Counted from the stretch's first letter, positions 46,106 through 56,404 are shown. The stretch: DNA of 64,000 bases from Clostridium pasteurianum DSM 525 = ATCC 6013 (GCF_000807255.1 NZ_CP009268.1:3998384-4062383), one strand, 5' to 3'. The notes: generated by a model not told the origin, from the sequence alone. Program-made: numbers and translations.

Positions 46106-47215
46106 CTAAAATATAGTCTGCTCTGTTTCTTTATCAAACACATGTAATTTATCGTTATTAAAAGCTATCTTTATAGTATCCCCTACTCTAGCCTTAGAAC
46201 TGCCATCTACCTTTGCAGTAAAATTAGCCTTTCCTTTATTTAAATATAAATAGGTTTCTGCTCCCATAAGTTCTGTTACAGTAACTTTAGCATCAATACT
46301 GCTATTACTGTGCTTTTCAATAAATTCATTATCATCATCTATATTTTCTGGTCTTATTCCCATAATTACTTCTTTCCCTAAATAACCTTTTTCTTTAATA
46401 ATCTTACTATGTTCTTCATTTAGTGGAATTGACTCCTGCTCAAAATTTAAACTTAACTTACCAGCATTTTCTACAACCTTGGCATCTATGAAATTCATTT
46501 GAGGACTTCCTATAAAACCAGCAACAAAAATATTTACAGGATGATTATACAATTGTTGTGGTGTATCTACTTGCTGTACTATACCATCTTTCATAACTAC
46601 TATTCTCGTTCCTAAAGTCATAGCTTCAGTTTGATCATGGGTAACATATATAAATGTTGTTTCAAGTTTTTTATGCAATTTTGCTATTTCCGTTCTCATC
46701 TGTACTCTAAGCTTTGCATCAAGATTTGATAAAGGTTCATCCATTAAGAATACCTTTGGCTCTCTTACTATGGCCCTACCCATAGCTACCCTTTGTCTTT
46801 GTCCTCCTGATAAAGCTTTAGGCTTTCTATCAAGCAAGTGTTCAATATCTAAAATCTTTGCTGCTTCTCTAACCTTCGTATCTATAACATCTTTAGGAAT
46901 TTTTCTAAGTTTTAAACCAAAGGCCATATTATCGTAAACAGTCATGTGCGGATATAGTGCATAATTCTGGAATACCATTGCTATATCTCTATCTTTTGGT
47001 GAAACATCATTTTTCAATTCTCCTCCAATATATAATTCACCTTTAGAAATATCTTCCAATCCAGCTATCATCCTAAGTGTAGTTGATTTTCCGCAACCTG
47101 ATGGTCCTACAAACACAATAAATTCCTTATCGGCTATTTCGAGATTAAAATCCTTTACAGCTGTAACATTACCTGAATAAATTTTATATATATGTCTCAA
47201 TGATAAATCCGCCAT
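46106..47215 (-). CDS. Carbohydrate ABC transporter ATPase (UgpC/MsmX type)
   Basis: This 369-residue protein has Walker [10 protein letters not shown], signature [14 protein letters not shown] and Walker [19 protein letters not shown]-terminal MalK-type regulatory domain with MGIRPENID and [12 protein letters not shown] follows (about 240-365). Such orphan ATPases (MsmX in Bacillus) often energise several sugar importers. No membrane or binding-protein gene is near, consistent with a shared ATPase. SD is AAGGGGG. Confidence 0.9.
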   Translation of the reverse strand: MADLSLRHIYKIYSGNVTAVKDFNLEIADKEFIVFVGPSGCGKSTTLRMIAGLEDISKGELYIGGELKNDVSPKDRDIAMVFQNYALYPHMTVYDNMAFGLKLRKIPKDVIDTKVREAAKILDIEHLLDRKPKALSGGQRQRVAMGRAIVREPKVFLMDEPLSNLDAKLRVQMRTEIAKLHKKLETTFIYVTHDQTEAMTLGTRIVVMKDGIVQQVDTPQQLYNHPVNIFVAGFIGSPQMNFIDAKVVENAGKLSLNFEQESIPLNEEHSKIIKEKGYLGKEVIMGIRPENIDDDNEFIEKHSNSSIDAKVTVTELMGAETYLYLNKGKANFTAKVDGSSKARVGDTIKIAFNNDKLHVFDKETEQTIF

Positions 47216-47264
47216 TGAAAAAACCCCCTTAAGTTAATTTACTTTATGTTTATATTTTAAATCA

Positions 47265-47309
47265 ATAAAATACTTTTATCTATTTGCAAAAGTAACAAAA
47301 GTATTTTAT
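47265..47309 (-). terminator. Terminator after the radical SAM gene
   Basis: ATAAAATACTTTT (47265-47277) pairs with AAAAGTATTTTAT (47297-47309). It abuts the stop of the gene at 47310 on the minus strand. Confidence 0.65.
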
Positions 47310-48206
47310 TTAATTTGTATAAAAATACAAACCCTGATAAATATTTTCCGACTTGAGTCTATTGTCAATGGCATTTAAAATCTCCCACTTTTTTATACTC
47401 CATTTAGGTTCTACTAAAAGACTTCTTGGAGCATCTCCAGTAAGTCTATGAATAACTATGTCCTCTCTAAGGATACTTATAGCTTTACATACAACATCTA
47501 TATACTCCTCTTGACTCATAAAGTTTAGTTTACCAGCCTCATATAATCTCATTAAAGGAGTATATTTCATTAAATGTAAAAGATGCATTTTAATCCCTTG
47601 AATATCTTTTTTACTTATATACTTTATAGTATCAAGCATATCTTTTTGGTTTTCTCCAGGGAGTCCAAATATAGTATGGACAACTACATCTATATTTTTC
47701 AGTCTAAGCCTTTCAAGTGCCTTTTCAAATACATTTAAATTATACCCTCTGTTAATCAATTTAGCGGTATCATCATGTACAGTTTGTAATCCAAGTTCTA
47801 TCCATAGGTAGGTTTTATTATTATATTCTTGTAATAAATTTAGTATATCATCATCTATACAATCTGGTCTTGTTGCTATAGCTAATCCTACTACATCTTC
47901 CTGGGCTAAAGCCTCATCATATTTAGCTTTTAAAGTGTCAATATCTCCATAAGTATTAGTATATGCTTGAAAATAGGCTATATATTCACCTTTTTTCCAT
48001 TTCTTCTTCATCATATTCTTTATATCTTCAAATTGTCTGCTGATTGAAAACTTTCTGTTTCCAGCAAAATCACCAGAACCTCTCTCACTGCAAAAAATGC
48101 ATCCTGTATTACTTATTTTCCCGTCTCTGTTAGGACATGAAAACCCTCCATCCAAGGATATTTTGAATACTTTTTCCCCGAATTTTTCTTTTAAAAAACT
48201 ATTCAA
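47310..48206 (-). CDS. Radical SAM protein of the YtqA/TIGR01212 type
   Basis: This frame of 298 residues from TTG 48206 contains FKISLDGGFSCPNRDGKISNTGCIFCSERGSGDFAG, the cysteine motif of this family, then LWIELGLQTVHDDTAKLINRGYN and HTIFGLPGE. The family contains B. subtilis YtqA; its reaction is unknown. Family members normally begin a little earlier with a WNGKxYxSLN segment. That segment (KWNGKHYYSLN) is encoded just upstream in the same frame, but no ATG, GTG or TTG precedes it. The true start, or a sequence error near 48230-48260, remains open. Confidence 0.82.
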   Translation of the reverse strand: MNSFLKEKFGEKVFKISLDGGFSCPNRDGKISNTGCIFCSERGSGDFAGNRKFSISRQFEDIKNMMKKKWKKGEYIAYFQAYTNTYGDIDTLKAKYDEALAQEDVVGLAIATRPDCIDDDILNLLQEYNNKTYLWIELGLQTVHDDTAKLINRGYNLNVFEKALERLRLKNIDVVVHTIFGLPGENQKDMLDTIKYISKKDIQGIKMHLLHLMKYTPLMRLYEAGKLNFMSQEEYIDVVCKAISILREDIVIHRLTGDAPRSLLVEPKWSIKKWEILNAIDNRLKSENIYQGLYFYTN

Positions 48207-48335
48207 ACTGTAATAGTGCTTGCCATTCCACTTGGAAATCTTATCTGAACAAAATTCTCCTTCTATGATATATACCTCATTTCTGTTTATATTATAAACC
48301 TCATAAATATAATATCACAAAAAATTATCTTATAG

Positions 48336-49493
48336 CTATTTCTTCAAACTACTTAAATCACTTTCATTTACTTTTTTAGGTTTATATTCTTCCATATCTA
48401 ATTGCCAAGTTCCCACCATATTTTTTATACTATTGTCATTATTTTGACCATTCTTTGGAGTAACTTTATATACAAGACCCTCTTCTACAAAATTTATAAT
48501 ATCTACATTTACTTTATCCATAGGATAATTATCTTCAAATTTAAATGATATAATTTTACCATTTTTATTTAAATATACTCTTATGGAATTTCCTAAATTG
48601 GCTTTAGAGTATTGTACGGCCATATATATCTCATCCTGAGAAAAAATCAAATTTTTTATATTCGCTCCAGGAATTACGTCAATTGGCCTAATCTCTTTAC
48701 CTATTGGTGTTTCTGGCTGCATTTCACTTTCTCCAGAGGTTCCAGTTCCATTACCTCCGCCTCCGGAACTCTGAGAATCCCCAGTTCCACCTTGTGTAGC
48801 CATGGATTCATCAAAATGTACAATTTCTATAAAAGGATTGTCACCTTTTGTTGTTATTATTTGTGAAGTTCCATCATAGGACATAGCACTAATTCCAAAA
48901 TCTTTTAATCCTACAGGTATTTTATCAATTTTTGCTTTATCATCTTGAGTATAATAATATCTAGGAATACTCTGCATATTTGTTACAAGATTAGTTTTTA
49001 CAGCATTTTTAAATCTAATTCTTATCTGTCTTCCATTTAATGAGTTTAGGTTATTACTTGAATAGCTTTCAAAACTTTCACTCTGATTTTCGATATCTAT
49101 ACTTTTAATTTTATATTCACCTTTTTCTCTTATAACTTTAAAATTTTGTATTTCTAATGATGAGTAGGGTATCTTGCTATTAATTTTTGTTACTCTTACA
49201 TATATATCCGCCATATCTTGGGCCTGTGAAACTTCATCAAATTTATATCCGTTTATAATTACATCCTGCTGCATTTTTTCAACATTATCTTTTTTAAAAG
49301 TGCTGCTATAAAACTTAGACATTTCCTTTATATCATTTTTCATATTTGCAGTCATATATTTATTCACTACTCCAAAAGCCTTTGCTATATCAAACTCTTT
49401 TAACTCACTAGTCTGACTTACATGACTTTTACTACATGAAACTGAACTTATAAATATGCAAATACATATAATGCCTAAAAATATCTTTTTCAT
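48336..49493 (-). CDS. Lipoprotein of unknown function
   Basis: This 385-residue protein has a lipoprotein signal, MKKIFLGIICICIFISSVSC, with lipidation Cys about residue 20. The middle has a Gly/Ser-rich linker (about 240-265) between two mixed alpha/beta regions. I recognise no domain. Fairly good SD. It should be attached to the outer face of the membrane. It lies between a radical SAM gene and a divergent transporter gene with no clear link to either. Confidence 0.75.
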   Translation of the reverse strand: MKKIFLGIICICIFISSVSCSKSHVSQTSELKEFDIAKAFGVVNKYMTANMKNDIKEMSKFYSSTFKKDNVEKMQQDVIINGYKFDEVSQAQDMADIYVRVTKINSKIPYSSLEIQNFKVIREKGEYKIKSIDIENQSESFESYSSNNLNSLNGRQIRIRFKNAVKTNLVTNMQSIPRYYYTQDDKAKIDKIPVGLKDFGISAMSYDGTSQIITTKGDNPFIEIVHFDESMATQGGTGDSQSSGGGGNGTGTSGESEMQPETPIGKEIRPIDVIPGANIKNLIFSQDEIYMAVQYSKANLGNSIRVYLNKNGKIISFKFEDNYPMDKVNVDIINFVEEGLVYKVTPKNGQNNDNSIKNMVGTWQLDMEEYKPKKVNESDLSSLKK

Positions 49494-49749
49494 ATAATTA
49501 CCTCACTTTATAAAGAATTTTATAATAGTTTTCCACAAAATATAAATTTCATTTATAAAGTTTTATATTATTTTATTACAATATTTTTATTTATCATATA
49601 TTGGTAATCTATATCATACTAATATATAAAAATTAATATATTTTAAATTATCTATCTAAACTTAGTGGAATGCAAACTCCTACTAAGTAAACATTGATAT
49701 TAATCTAATTAATTATATTTAAATACCATATTTAACTTGGAGGTATAGT

Positions 49750-50796
49750 ATGATAAAATCCATAAATATAATTTTTCAAATTGCTGCTGTATTTATAGGT
49801 ACTATAGTAGGTGCAGGTCTTGCTTCCGGGCAGGAAATAACACAATTTTTCACTGCTTTTGGATATAAAAGTTTTATAGGTCTTATAATTTGCATGATTA
49901 TGTACATATCCTATAGCTTTATGATTATAAATCTTAGTAAAAAACATAATTTGAATTCCTATAAAGATTTAATAAATTTAGTTAGCCCAGGTTTTTTAGG
50001 TAAAATAACTGACATATTAACAAGTTTTTTTATGATAAGTGGTGCAGCTATAATTCTTGCAGGCAGCGGGGCATTGTTGCATCAATACTTTGGAATGCCC
50101 ACATTGATAGGAATATTATTAATGTCAATTACAGCACTAATTATATTATTTAGAAATACTAAAGGATTAGTTGAGATAAATTCTTTTATAGTCCCATCTC
50201 TTCTAATAATTATAACTACTATTTTTTTATTGTATATGTTTTTTTCGGGACATGCTGTTAATATAAATCATATAAAAACTATACCTTATAATAAAAATTA
50301 CTGGTTTCTATCCTCAATTATATATGCCAGCTTTAATATATTATCTTTTAGCGGTGTTTTAGTACCTTTTAGCCAAGATGTAAAAAATAAAAAATATCTT
50401 ATAATTGGTACATCATTGGGAGCACTAGGTTTAACTATTCTCTCTTTAATGATAAATTTTATGTTATTAACAAATATACCCTATATATTCAACTATGATA
50501 TTCCTTTACTATATATAGCCAATCGTTTTGGTAAAATAGTTCAAATATTGCTTCTAAGTATAATATGGTTTGAAATGTTCTCAACGGAGGTATCAAATAT
50601 ATACAGTGTATCAAAAACACTAGAGCAATCTTTCAAAATATCTTATAATAAAGCAGTTATATGTATAATAATGTTATCTATTCCAATATCACAAATAGGA
50701 TTTAAAAAACTTATAAATTTTTTATATCCTGCATTTGGTATAATAAGTTTCATATTTTTAGTACAATGCATTATATTTTATAGAAAAAATATTTAA
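49750..50796 (+). CDS. YkvI-type membrane transporter
   Basis: This 348-residue protein has about ten membrane segments and begins IFQIAAVFIGTIVGAGLASGQEITQFFT. The glycine-rich unwound first helix GTIVGAGLASGQE is typical of the LeuT-fold/APC-like YkvI family. Substrate unknown, perhaps an amino acid. The SD is TTGGAGG, 8 bases before the ATG. It precedes a radical SAM gene by about 85 bases. Confidence 0.8.
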   Translation: MIKSINIIFQIAAVFIGTIVGAGLASGQEITQFFTAFGYKSFIGLIICMIMYISYSFMIINLSKKHNLNSYKDLINLVSPGFLGKITDILTSFFMISGAAIILAGSGALLHQYFGMPTLIGILLMSITALIILFRNTKGLVEINSFIVPSLLIIITTIFLLYMFFSGHAVNINHIKTIPYNKNYWFLSSIIYASFNILSFSGVLVPFSQDVKNKKYLIIGTSLGALGLTILSLMINFMLLTNIPYIFNYDIPLLYIANRFGKIVQILLLSIIWFEMFSTEVSNIYSVSKTLEQSFKISYNKAVICIIMLSIPISQIGFKKLINFLYPAFGIISFIFLVQCIIFYRKNI

Positions 50797-50881
50797 TTTT
50801 TGTAATTATACTACAAAGGTTATATAATTAATTCATATGTTAAATTTATAAATTAAAATCCATGAAATGAAGGTATGCTTA

Positions 50882-51781
50882 ATGTTACAAATGCTAAAAA
50901 ATTGTAAGCTTTGCCCAAGAAATTGTAATGTAAATAGATTAAAAAAAGAGAGAGGTTTTTGTAATTCAGATGACACTATCAAAGTGGCAAGAGTTTCTCT
51001 TCACCCTTGGGAGGAACCTTGTCTTTCTGGAAAAAAAGGTTCGGGAACTATATTTTTTTCTAATTGCAATTTAAACTGTGTGTTTTGTCAAAATCACCAA
51101 ATAAGTCAAGAAAATATAGGAAAAAGTCTTTCTATAGAAAGACTCAGTGAAATATTTATGGAACAGCAGAAAAGAGGTGCCAGTAATATTAATTTGGTAA
51201 CTCCTACCCATTATGTTCCACAAATTATAGAAGCCATTAAATCCGCTAAAAAATCTGGCTTGAATATACCAATCTTATATAATAGTAGTGGATATGAAAA
51301 TATAGACACACTAAAAGCCTTAGATGGATACATAGATATCTATTTACCTGATTTGAAGTACATGAATGACAAGTACGCATTAAAGTACTCTAAAGTTAAT
51401 AACTATTTCAATTTTGCGTCAAAAGCAATAAGTGAAATGGTAAGACAGTGTCCTAATCCTAAATTTAATGAAAAAGGCCTAATGATAAAAGGTGTAATTA
51501 TAAGACATTTAATGCTTCCGGGGCTCCTTTTTGATTCAAAAAAAATAATAGACTATATATTCACTAGCTTTAATAATAGTGTCTATATTAGTCTTATGAA
51601 TCAATACACACCTACCTTTAATTCAAAAAAATATCCTGAAATTAATAAACCTTTAAATAAAAAACATTATGAAAGTCTTATAAACTATAGTTTAAGTTTA
51701 GGAATTAAAAATGGTTTTATACAGGAAGAAGGTACGGTAAAAGAAAGTTTCATACCCCAATTTGATTTAAGAGGGGTTTGA
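50882..51781 (+). CDS. Radical SAM protein, PflA-like (COG1313 type)
   Basis: This protein of about 299 residues has an N-terminal zinc-like cysteine set (CKLCPRNCNVNR, GFCNSDD) and the radical SAM motif SNCNLNCVFCQNHQIS. It also has HPWEEPCLSGKKGSGTIFF, typical of COG1313 pyruvate formate-lyase-activase-related proteins. ATG 50882 is chosen because AAGG lies 8 bases upstream; the upstream ATG 50867 has no SD. The substrate is not known. It ends at a large hairpin. Confidence 0.85.
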   Translation: MLQMLKNCKLCPRNCNVNRLKKERGFCNSDDTIKVARVSLHPWEEPCLSGKKGSGTIFFSNCNLNCVFCQNHQISQENIGKSLSIERLSEIFMEQQKRGASNINLVTPTHYVPQIIEAIKSAKKSGLNIPILYNSSGYENIDTLKALDGYIDIYLPDLKYMNDKYALKYSKVNNYFNFASKAISEMVRQCPNPKFNEKGLMIKGVIIRHLMLPGLLFDSKKIIDYIFTSFNNSVYISLMNQYTPTFNSKKYPEINKPLNKKHYESLINYSLSLGIKNGFIQEEGTVKESFIPQFDLRGV

Positions 51782-51785
51782 AGCA

Positions 51786-51903
51786 AGTTCTTAATTCAGA
51801 TGGGGATTCTTTTACTCCATCTGAATTTTAGAACTGCAAATGCATGGCTTACTTGGCGTCGAACTCCCACTTTCACAGAGTGCGTGGTAGTCTTACGCCA
51901 AGT
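51786..51903. repeat. Two large stem-loops between the radical SAM and chemoreceptor genes
   Basis: AGTTCTTAATTCAGATGG (51786-51803) pairs with CCATCTGAATTTTAGAACT (51817-51835) nearly perfectly. A second structure has ACTTGGCGT (51851-51859) pairing with ACGCCAAGT (51895-51903) and an inner CCAC/GTGG stem. The first can act as a terminator for either convergent gene. The second is unusually GC-rich for this region and may be a dispersed intergenic repeat or small RNA; no second copy is seen in this window. Confidence 0.6.
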
Positions 51904-51922
51904 TAGTCAGGTGAAATAATTT

Positions 51923-53722
51923 TTATATCTTATATTTTTTAAGTTCAATTTCAAAACTTTCTATGAGATTTTTAAATTGACCAACATTATCCGTTAATTT
52001 TTTAATCTGATTAGTATAATTAATTACGTTAGCACTTACTTCTTCTGATGATGCAGAATTTTCCTCTGCTATGGCTGCAAGAGATTCTATATTATCATAT
52101 ATACCTGCTATTGAATCCGCTTCAATATTCAATCTTTCTGCAGTCTTTATCATAGCCTCTGAAACATTTCTAACGGCTATTTTTGATTCATAACTCAAAT
52201 TTCTTACTTTTTGTAATGAATCTATCTCATCTTGAAGCACATCATATTGACTTCCTATATTACCTGTAAGCCCCTCAATATCACCAACAAAATTTCCTAG
52301 GCTAATATTTATTTCTTCTACAGCATCTCTCGTTTCTTCTGCTAACTTCCTTACTTCTTCCGCAACCACACTAAAACCTCGTCCAGCTTCTCCAGCACGT
52401 GCAGCTTCAATGGAGGCATTTAAAGCTAATAAATTAATCTGCTCTGATATATCTGAAACTATAGATATAATACCCTTAATATTTTTTGCCTCTTCACTTA
52501 ACTCATTTCCCTTATCTTTAACTTCCTTAAACTTAGTTAAAGTATTCATTATATTTTTGCCAGTATCATCTACACTTTCATAACTATTATTAATTTTGCT
52601 GATAGCATTTTCTAGTTTTTCTTTATTTTCATTTTGATCTTTCACTACATCCTTTAAAGATTCTATATTTTCATTTAAAATTGTAGCACAATCCTGAGTA
52701 TTATTAGCTTGATCTACAGCTCCACCTGCTAATTGCTCTACTATACCAGATATCTGATTAGATGTAGTACTCATAAATTCTGAAATGCTATTTATATTTT
52801 TTACAAAAGTATTTATTTCATCTGTTATTCCCTTAATACCAACAAAATCCTTACAAATTATCTTCTCATGGTCTATTATGTTATCGTAAATTTCTTGAAA
52901 AAAATCTGAGGTTTGTATGCTACTATTTACAACAAAATCATGATTACTTATCTTTTGTAATTGCTGCTGTATAATTTTTCTAGGCCTCAATAAAATCTCT
53001 GTTCCTATAAAAGAGGCTAAAGCCGCAATAATAGCAGCAACAATAGCTCTTACAATGTTGCTTGTCCCAATTATAGGAATAAACAATATACCAGAAATTA
53101 TAAATGTAAATATTGCTGACTTAACTCCTATATTTTTTACAAATCCTAAAGATAATAACTTATTAAATGTAAATTTCTTTACATAGTATATATCTTTTTC
53201 AAAATTAATTTTTAATTTAGCCGAGCTATCCGTTCTCTCAATTTCATCTATAGTTATATTCTCTTTAAAAAATTCTGCACTACCATTTAGTAATCCATAC
53301 AAGTAATCAAACATTCCTCTTTTAGATTCATAAGTAAAAATGGCCTCTTTAGCAGCTATAGCTTCGATTGATACAATTGGCGGTTTTGCACCTGGAAATC
53401 TTTGAGTCATCACTACATGAATATCAAAAAGTGATCTTAAAAATGAATACAAATTATCATGTTGAAAAAATGCAGGGAAATCATTAAAAAAGGACAATAT
53501 ATTATCTCTTCCTATTTTGCCCCAAATTTCTTTAATACTGATGTTAGTCTCATTCGAAATATATTTTATTAGATCATTTACCTGTTTATCGTCAACATTT
53601 TCAAGAGGTGAAAATATTTTTTCACTGCCAAATCCTATTTGATTCATGGCATTATCAATTACAGAATCTCCATAGAGCTTTCTGCACGTCCTTATCCAAG
53701 TTGCAACTACAGTTCCCTTCAT
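51923..53722 (-). CDS. H-NOX heme domain fused to a methyl-accepting chemotaxis receptor
   Basis: This 599-residue protein has an H-NOX domain at 1-180, two membrane helices at about 195-250 and an MCP signalling domain at about 330-560 (conserved tip [34 protein letters not shown]). Counting from ATG 53722, which AGGAG precedes by 9 bases, the heme ligand His102 and the YxSxR motif Y131/S133/R135 are present. Trp9, Asn74 and Tyr140 are also present, the distal-pocket set of the O2-binding H-NOX of Thermoanaerobacter Tar4H. It should steer motility by O2 or NO. It is the last gene of an operon with the LexA-like and DUF3783 genes. Confidence 0.93.
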   Translation of the reverse strand: MKGTVVATWIRTCRKLYGDSVIDNAMNQIGFGSEKIFSPLENVDDKQVNDLIKYISNETNISIKEIWGKIGRDNILSFFNDFPAFFQHDNLYSFLRSLFDIHVVMTQRFPGAKPPIVSIEAIAAKEAIFTYESKRGMFDYLYGLLNGSAEFFKENITIDEIERTDSSAKLKINFEKDIYYVKKFTFNKLLSLGFVKNIGVKSAIFTFIISGILFIPIIGTSNIVRAIVAAIIAALASFIGTEILLRPRKIIQQQLQKISNHDFVVNSSIQTSDFFQEIYDNIIDHEKIICKDFVGIKGITDEINTFVKNINSISEFMSTTSNQISGIVEQLAGGAVDQANNTQDCATILNENIESLKDVVKDQNENKEKLENAISKINNSYESVDDTGKNIMNTLTKFKEVKDKGNELSEEAKNIKGIISIVSDISEQINLLALNASIEAARAGEAGRGFSVVAEEVRKLAEETRDAVEEINISLGNFVGDIEGLTGNIGSQYDVLQDEIDSLQKVRNLSYESKIAVRNVSEAMIKTAERLNIEADSIAGIYDNIESLAAIAEENSASSEEVSANVINYTNQIKKLTDNVGQFKNLIESFEIELKKYKI

Positions 53723-53741
53723 GCTTCCCAACTCCTAATAT

Positions 53742-54425
53742 TTATAATAAAATTTCCAATTTATCAAGCTTTGCCAATGGTTTTATTTCTTTTATGTATA
53801 CTGTTTGCGTTCTAACTCCACTGCCGCTATTGCTGACAAGTAATAACTTACTAGAATCTAATTTTTTAACCTGCCTTATGATTTTATTTCCGTTGTATTC
53901 TAATAAACATAAGGAATTACTTTCTATTTCATTAATTGTATGTGCAAAAGCAACATCGCCTCTCGCTATTCTAAAACCTATCATATCATCATCTTGAATT
54001 TCCATAAAAAATACTTTATTCTGAGGATAGCCTTCTATTTTATTGGAAACTACAGGAAGCGACCTTGAAGAAATTACTGTCTTTAAATCAGTTTTATAAA
54101 CTGGAACATTTTTTAATATGGATTCCAATGCATCATTCCAAACTGGATTAATAATGTCTTTCTTTTGCACAGTTTTCTTTGGCACATTCTTAGGGATATA
54201 ATTATCTTCTTTATCTTCTACGTACATATTAATATCATCTAAATCTTTTCCAAATATCTTTGAGATTCTCTTAATGATAGCCTCATTAGCAACTTTTTTC
54301 CCTGTCTCAAGTTCATTTATGAATCCTTCTGAAACACCTAGTTTCTTTCCCAAAGTTTTTTGTGTCAATTTATTTTCGTTCCTCAATATTCTGATTTTTT
54401 CTCCAACTCTAGACACATGTATCAC
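53742..54425 (-). CDS. XRE-family regulator with LexA/S24-like domain lacking catalytic residues
   Basis: This 227-residue protein has an N-terminal Cro/CI helix-turn-helix (VGEKIRILRNENKLTQKTLGKKLGVSEGFINELETGKK, about 6-65) and a C-terminal S24-like beta fold (about 125-220). In the active proteins the motif is GDSM with catalytic Ser, and a later Lys. Here the first site reads QDDDMIGFRIARGD and the second IIRQVKKL, so the Ser is Asp and the Lys is Arg. Self-cleavage is therefore unlikely. It overlaps the DUF3783 gene and lies 19 bases before the H-NOX receptor, and it may regulate this operon. Confidence 0.85.
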   Translation of the reverse strand: MIHVSRVGEKIRILRNENKLTQKTLGKKLGVSEGFINELETGKKVANEAIIKRISKIFGKDLDDINMYVEDKEDNYIPKNVPKKTVQKKDIINPVWNDALESILKNVPVYKTDLKTVISSRSLPVVSNKIEGYPQNKVFFMEIQDDDMIGFRIARGDVAFAHTINEIESNSLCLLEYNGNKIIRQVKKLDSSKLLLVSNSGSGVRTQTVYIKEIKPLAKLDKLEILL

Positions 54426-54808
54426 CCCTTACTTTTTCGTTTTTCCACCCATTTTCTTTCTTGTACTAAATGTTCTAATAATTCATCAAAAGTCCATTTA
54501 ATAGAGGTTGGGGTTACTACTGCAAATATAGTTTTTTTATCTATATTATTTCTAAATATCTTTATAGTTTTTTCAAGTTCCTCATCAGTCAGATTATTAA
54601 ATAATACTACTTTTTCATGGTTTACATTTCCATATGCTAATGGAAGTTTAACACCCTGTATAATATTTTCTACAGTCATTTTCCCGCTATGTCTGTCTAT
54701 TACTTTAAATTTCACAAGATTATTATCTAATATAAGTTCGCCTATATTTACAATTTCTTCTTGGCTAAAACCATATATTAAAATCAATTTATCATTATTA
54801 AGTACCAT
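54422..54808 (-). CDS. DUF3783-type protein of unknown function
   Basis: This 128-residue soluble protein begins MVLNNDKLILIYGFSQEEI and has the two alpha/beta strands and helix DELLEHLVQERKW typical of DUF3783 clostridial proteins. No catalytic motif is visible. The stop overlaps the start of the XRE gene (4 bases), so it is the first gene of the DUF3783-XRE-H-NOX receptor operon. Function unknown. Confidence 0.8.
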   Translation of the reverse strand: MVLNNDKLILIYGFSQEEIVNIGELILDNNLVKFKVIDRHSGKMTVENIIQGVKLPLAYGNVNHEKVVLFNNLTDEELEKTIKIFRNNIDKKTIFAVVTPTSIKWTFDELLEHLVQERKWVEKRKSKG

Positions 54809-54863
54809 TTAACCCCTCACCTCTTAAAACAATAGTATTATAATATTTTAAAGTACAATATCC

Positions 54864-55379
54864 CTAAATTCTTTCTGGCTCGTCATAGTCTTTTCCAAAG
54901 GTATCTACAGTTACCTCTTCCATTATAATATTCTCTACAGGTTTATCTCTATAATCAGTTTTTACCTTTGTTATATTTTTAGCTACATCTAATCCCTCTA
55001 TTATTTTTCCAAATCCAGCATACTGCCTATCTAAATGTGGAGCATCTCCTACCATTACGAAAAATTGACTTCCTGCCGAATCAGGTGACATAGCTCTTGC
55101 CATGGACAATACTCCCTCTGTATGCTTTAAATCATTTTTAAATCCATTAATTTCAAATTCTCCCTTAATAGAATACCCAGGATTTCCAGTTCCAGTTCCA
55201 TTAGGGCATCCTCCTTGTATTACAAAGCCCGGTATTACTCTATGAAAAATCAATCCATTATAAAACCCTTTTTTAATGAGGCTTATAAAATTATTTACTG
55301 TATTCGGTGCTATATCTGGATATAGTTCTGCTTTCATTATCTCACCATTTGATAGTTTTATTGTAACAATAGGGTTCAT
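54864..55379 (-). CDS. ppiB: Cyclophilin-type peptidyl-prolyl isomerase
   Basis: This 171-residue protein has the cyclophilin active-site segment FYNGLIFHRVIPGFVIQGGCPNGTGTG with the catalytic Arg, plus MARAMSPDSAGSQFFVMV and GFGKIIEGLDV. No signal peptide, so it acts in the cytoplasm. ATG 55379 is preferred because GGAGGAG lies a proper distance upstream. The symbol is the usual one for this family. Confidence 0.92.
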   Translation of the reverse strand: MNPIVTIKLSNGEIMKAELYPDIAPNTVNNFISLIKKGFYNGLIFHRVIPGFVIQGGCPNGTGTGNPGYSIKGEFEINGFKNDLKHTEGVLSMARAMSPDSAGSQFFVMVGDAPHLDRQYAGFGKIIEGLDVAKNITKVKTDYRDKPVENIIMEEVTVDTFGKDYDEPERI

Positions 55380-55531
55380 ATTTATCTCCTCCATTATTTC
55401 TATTTTATATTTTTCAATAGTCTGTGTATTTTATAATTATTATACACTAAAATCAGTAAAAACATAATAAATGTATTTAATAGCTGCACTTATTATCAAC
55501 GAATCTTACTTAGTTGAAATTTGTAGTACCA

Positions 55532-56311
55532 CTAGTTGTAGGATAATTTTAAAAGTTTATTGCTAAGCTCCATAATTTCTTTACTTTCAGAAGAGTTTAT
55601 CATTTGTACTTTACCTTTTTCACCACTTACATTTAATAAATTTAATGTAATAAGTTTTCTCTTTAATTGTTTAACAGTACCTATGCTTCCATCTATTATT
55701 GGCACATTAGGTATAAGCTTAGATATTTCATCTTTTATAAATGGATAATGTGTACATCCTAAAACAATTGCTGCTATTTCATTTTGTATGTAACTAGATA
55801 ATTTATCTTCCAAATAATTCTGAAGCTTATTTCCACTTAAAATTCCAGCTTCTATCAATTCAGCAAGGCCAGGGCAAGGTACTGGTATTATATCCGACTT
55901 ACCATTATATTTTTTTAATAGATTATTAAATTTTTTTTCAGACAAAGTTACAGGTGTAGCCATAATTAATATTTTACCCATTCCCTTAATTTCTACTGCA
56001 GGTTTTAAAGCTGGTTCTATACCAATTACAGGAATATTGGAATATTTTTTTCTTAAATCCTTAATTGCTGCACTAGTAGCTGTATTACAGGCAACAACCA
56101 ATGCTTTTATATTTTTTTCAACAAGAAATTGGGCAACATTAAAACTTAATTGTCTTATTTCATCAACAGATTTATCTCCATAAGGCGCATTCTTAGAATC
56201 ACCATAATAAATAAAATCCTCCTTTGGCAAAATCCTTATTGCTTCTTTCAAAACACTTATTCCACCAACACCTGAATCGAAAAAACCTATAGGTCTATTT
56301 CGTACATCCAC
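55532..56311 (-). CDS. murI: Glutamate racemase
   Basis: This 259-residue protein begins IGFFDSGVGGISVLKEAIR. It has both catalytic Cys segments, VVACNTATSAAI (Cys about 75) and VLGCTHYPFI (Cys about 187), and the YYGDSKNAPYGDKS substrate loop. It makes D-glutamate for peptidoglycan. It is the first gene of a minus-strand unit and diverges from glnA. Confidence 0.95.
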   Translation of the reverse strand: MDVRNRPIGFFDSGVGGISVLKEAIRILPKEDFIYYGDSKNAPYGDKSVDEIRQLSFNVAQFLVEKNIKALVVACNTATSAAIKDLRKKYSNIPVIGIEPALKPAVEIKGMGKILIMATPVTLSEKKFNNLLKKYNGKSDIIPVPCPGLAELIEAGILSGNKLQNYLEDKLSSYIQNEIAAIVLGCTHYPFIKDEISKLIPNVPIIDGSIGTVKQLKRKLITLNLLNVSGEKGKVQMINSSESKEIMELSNKLLKLSYN

Positions 56312-56404
56312 AATATCACCTCAAGTCACACATTAAAACAAAAATTTATTATAAATTTCCATATTATTATAACTCATATACGTTTTTTCTTCTACAGTTA
56401 GTGT

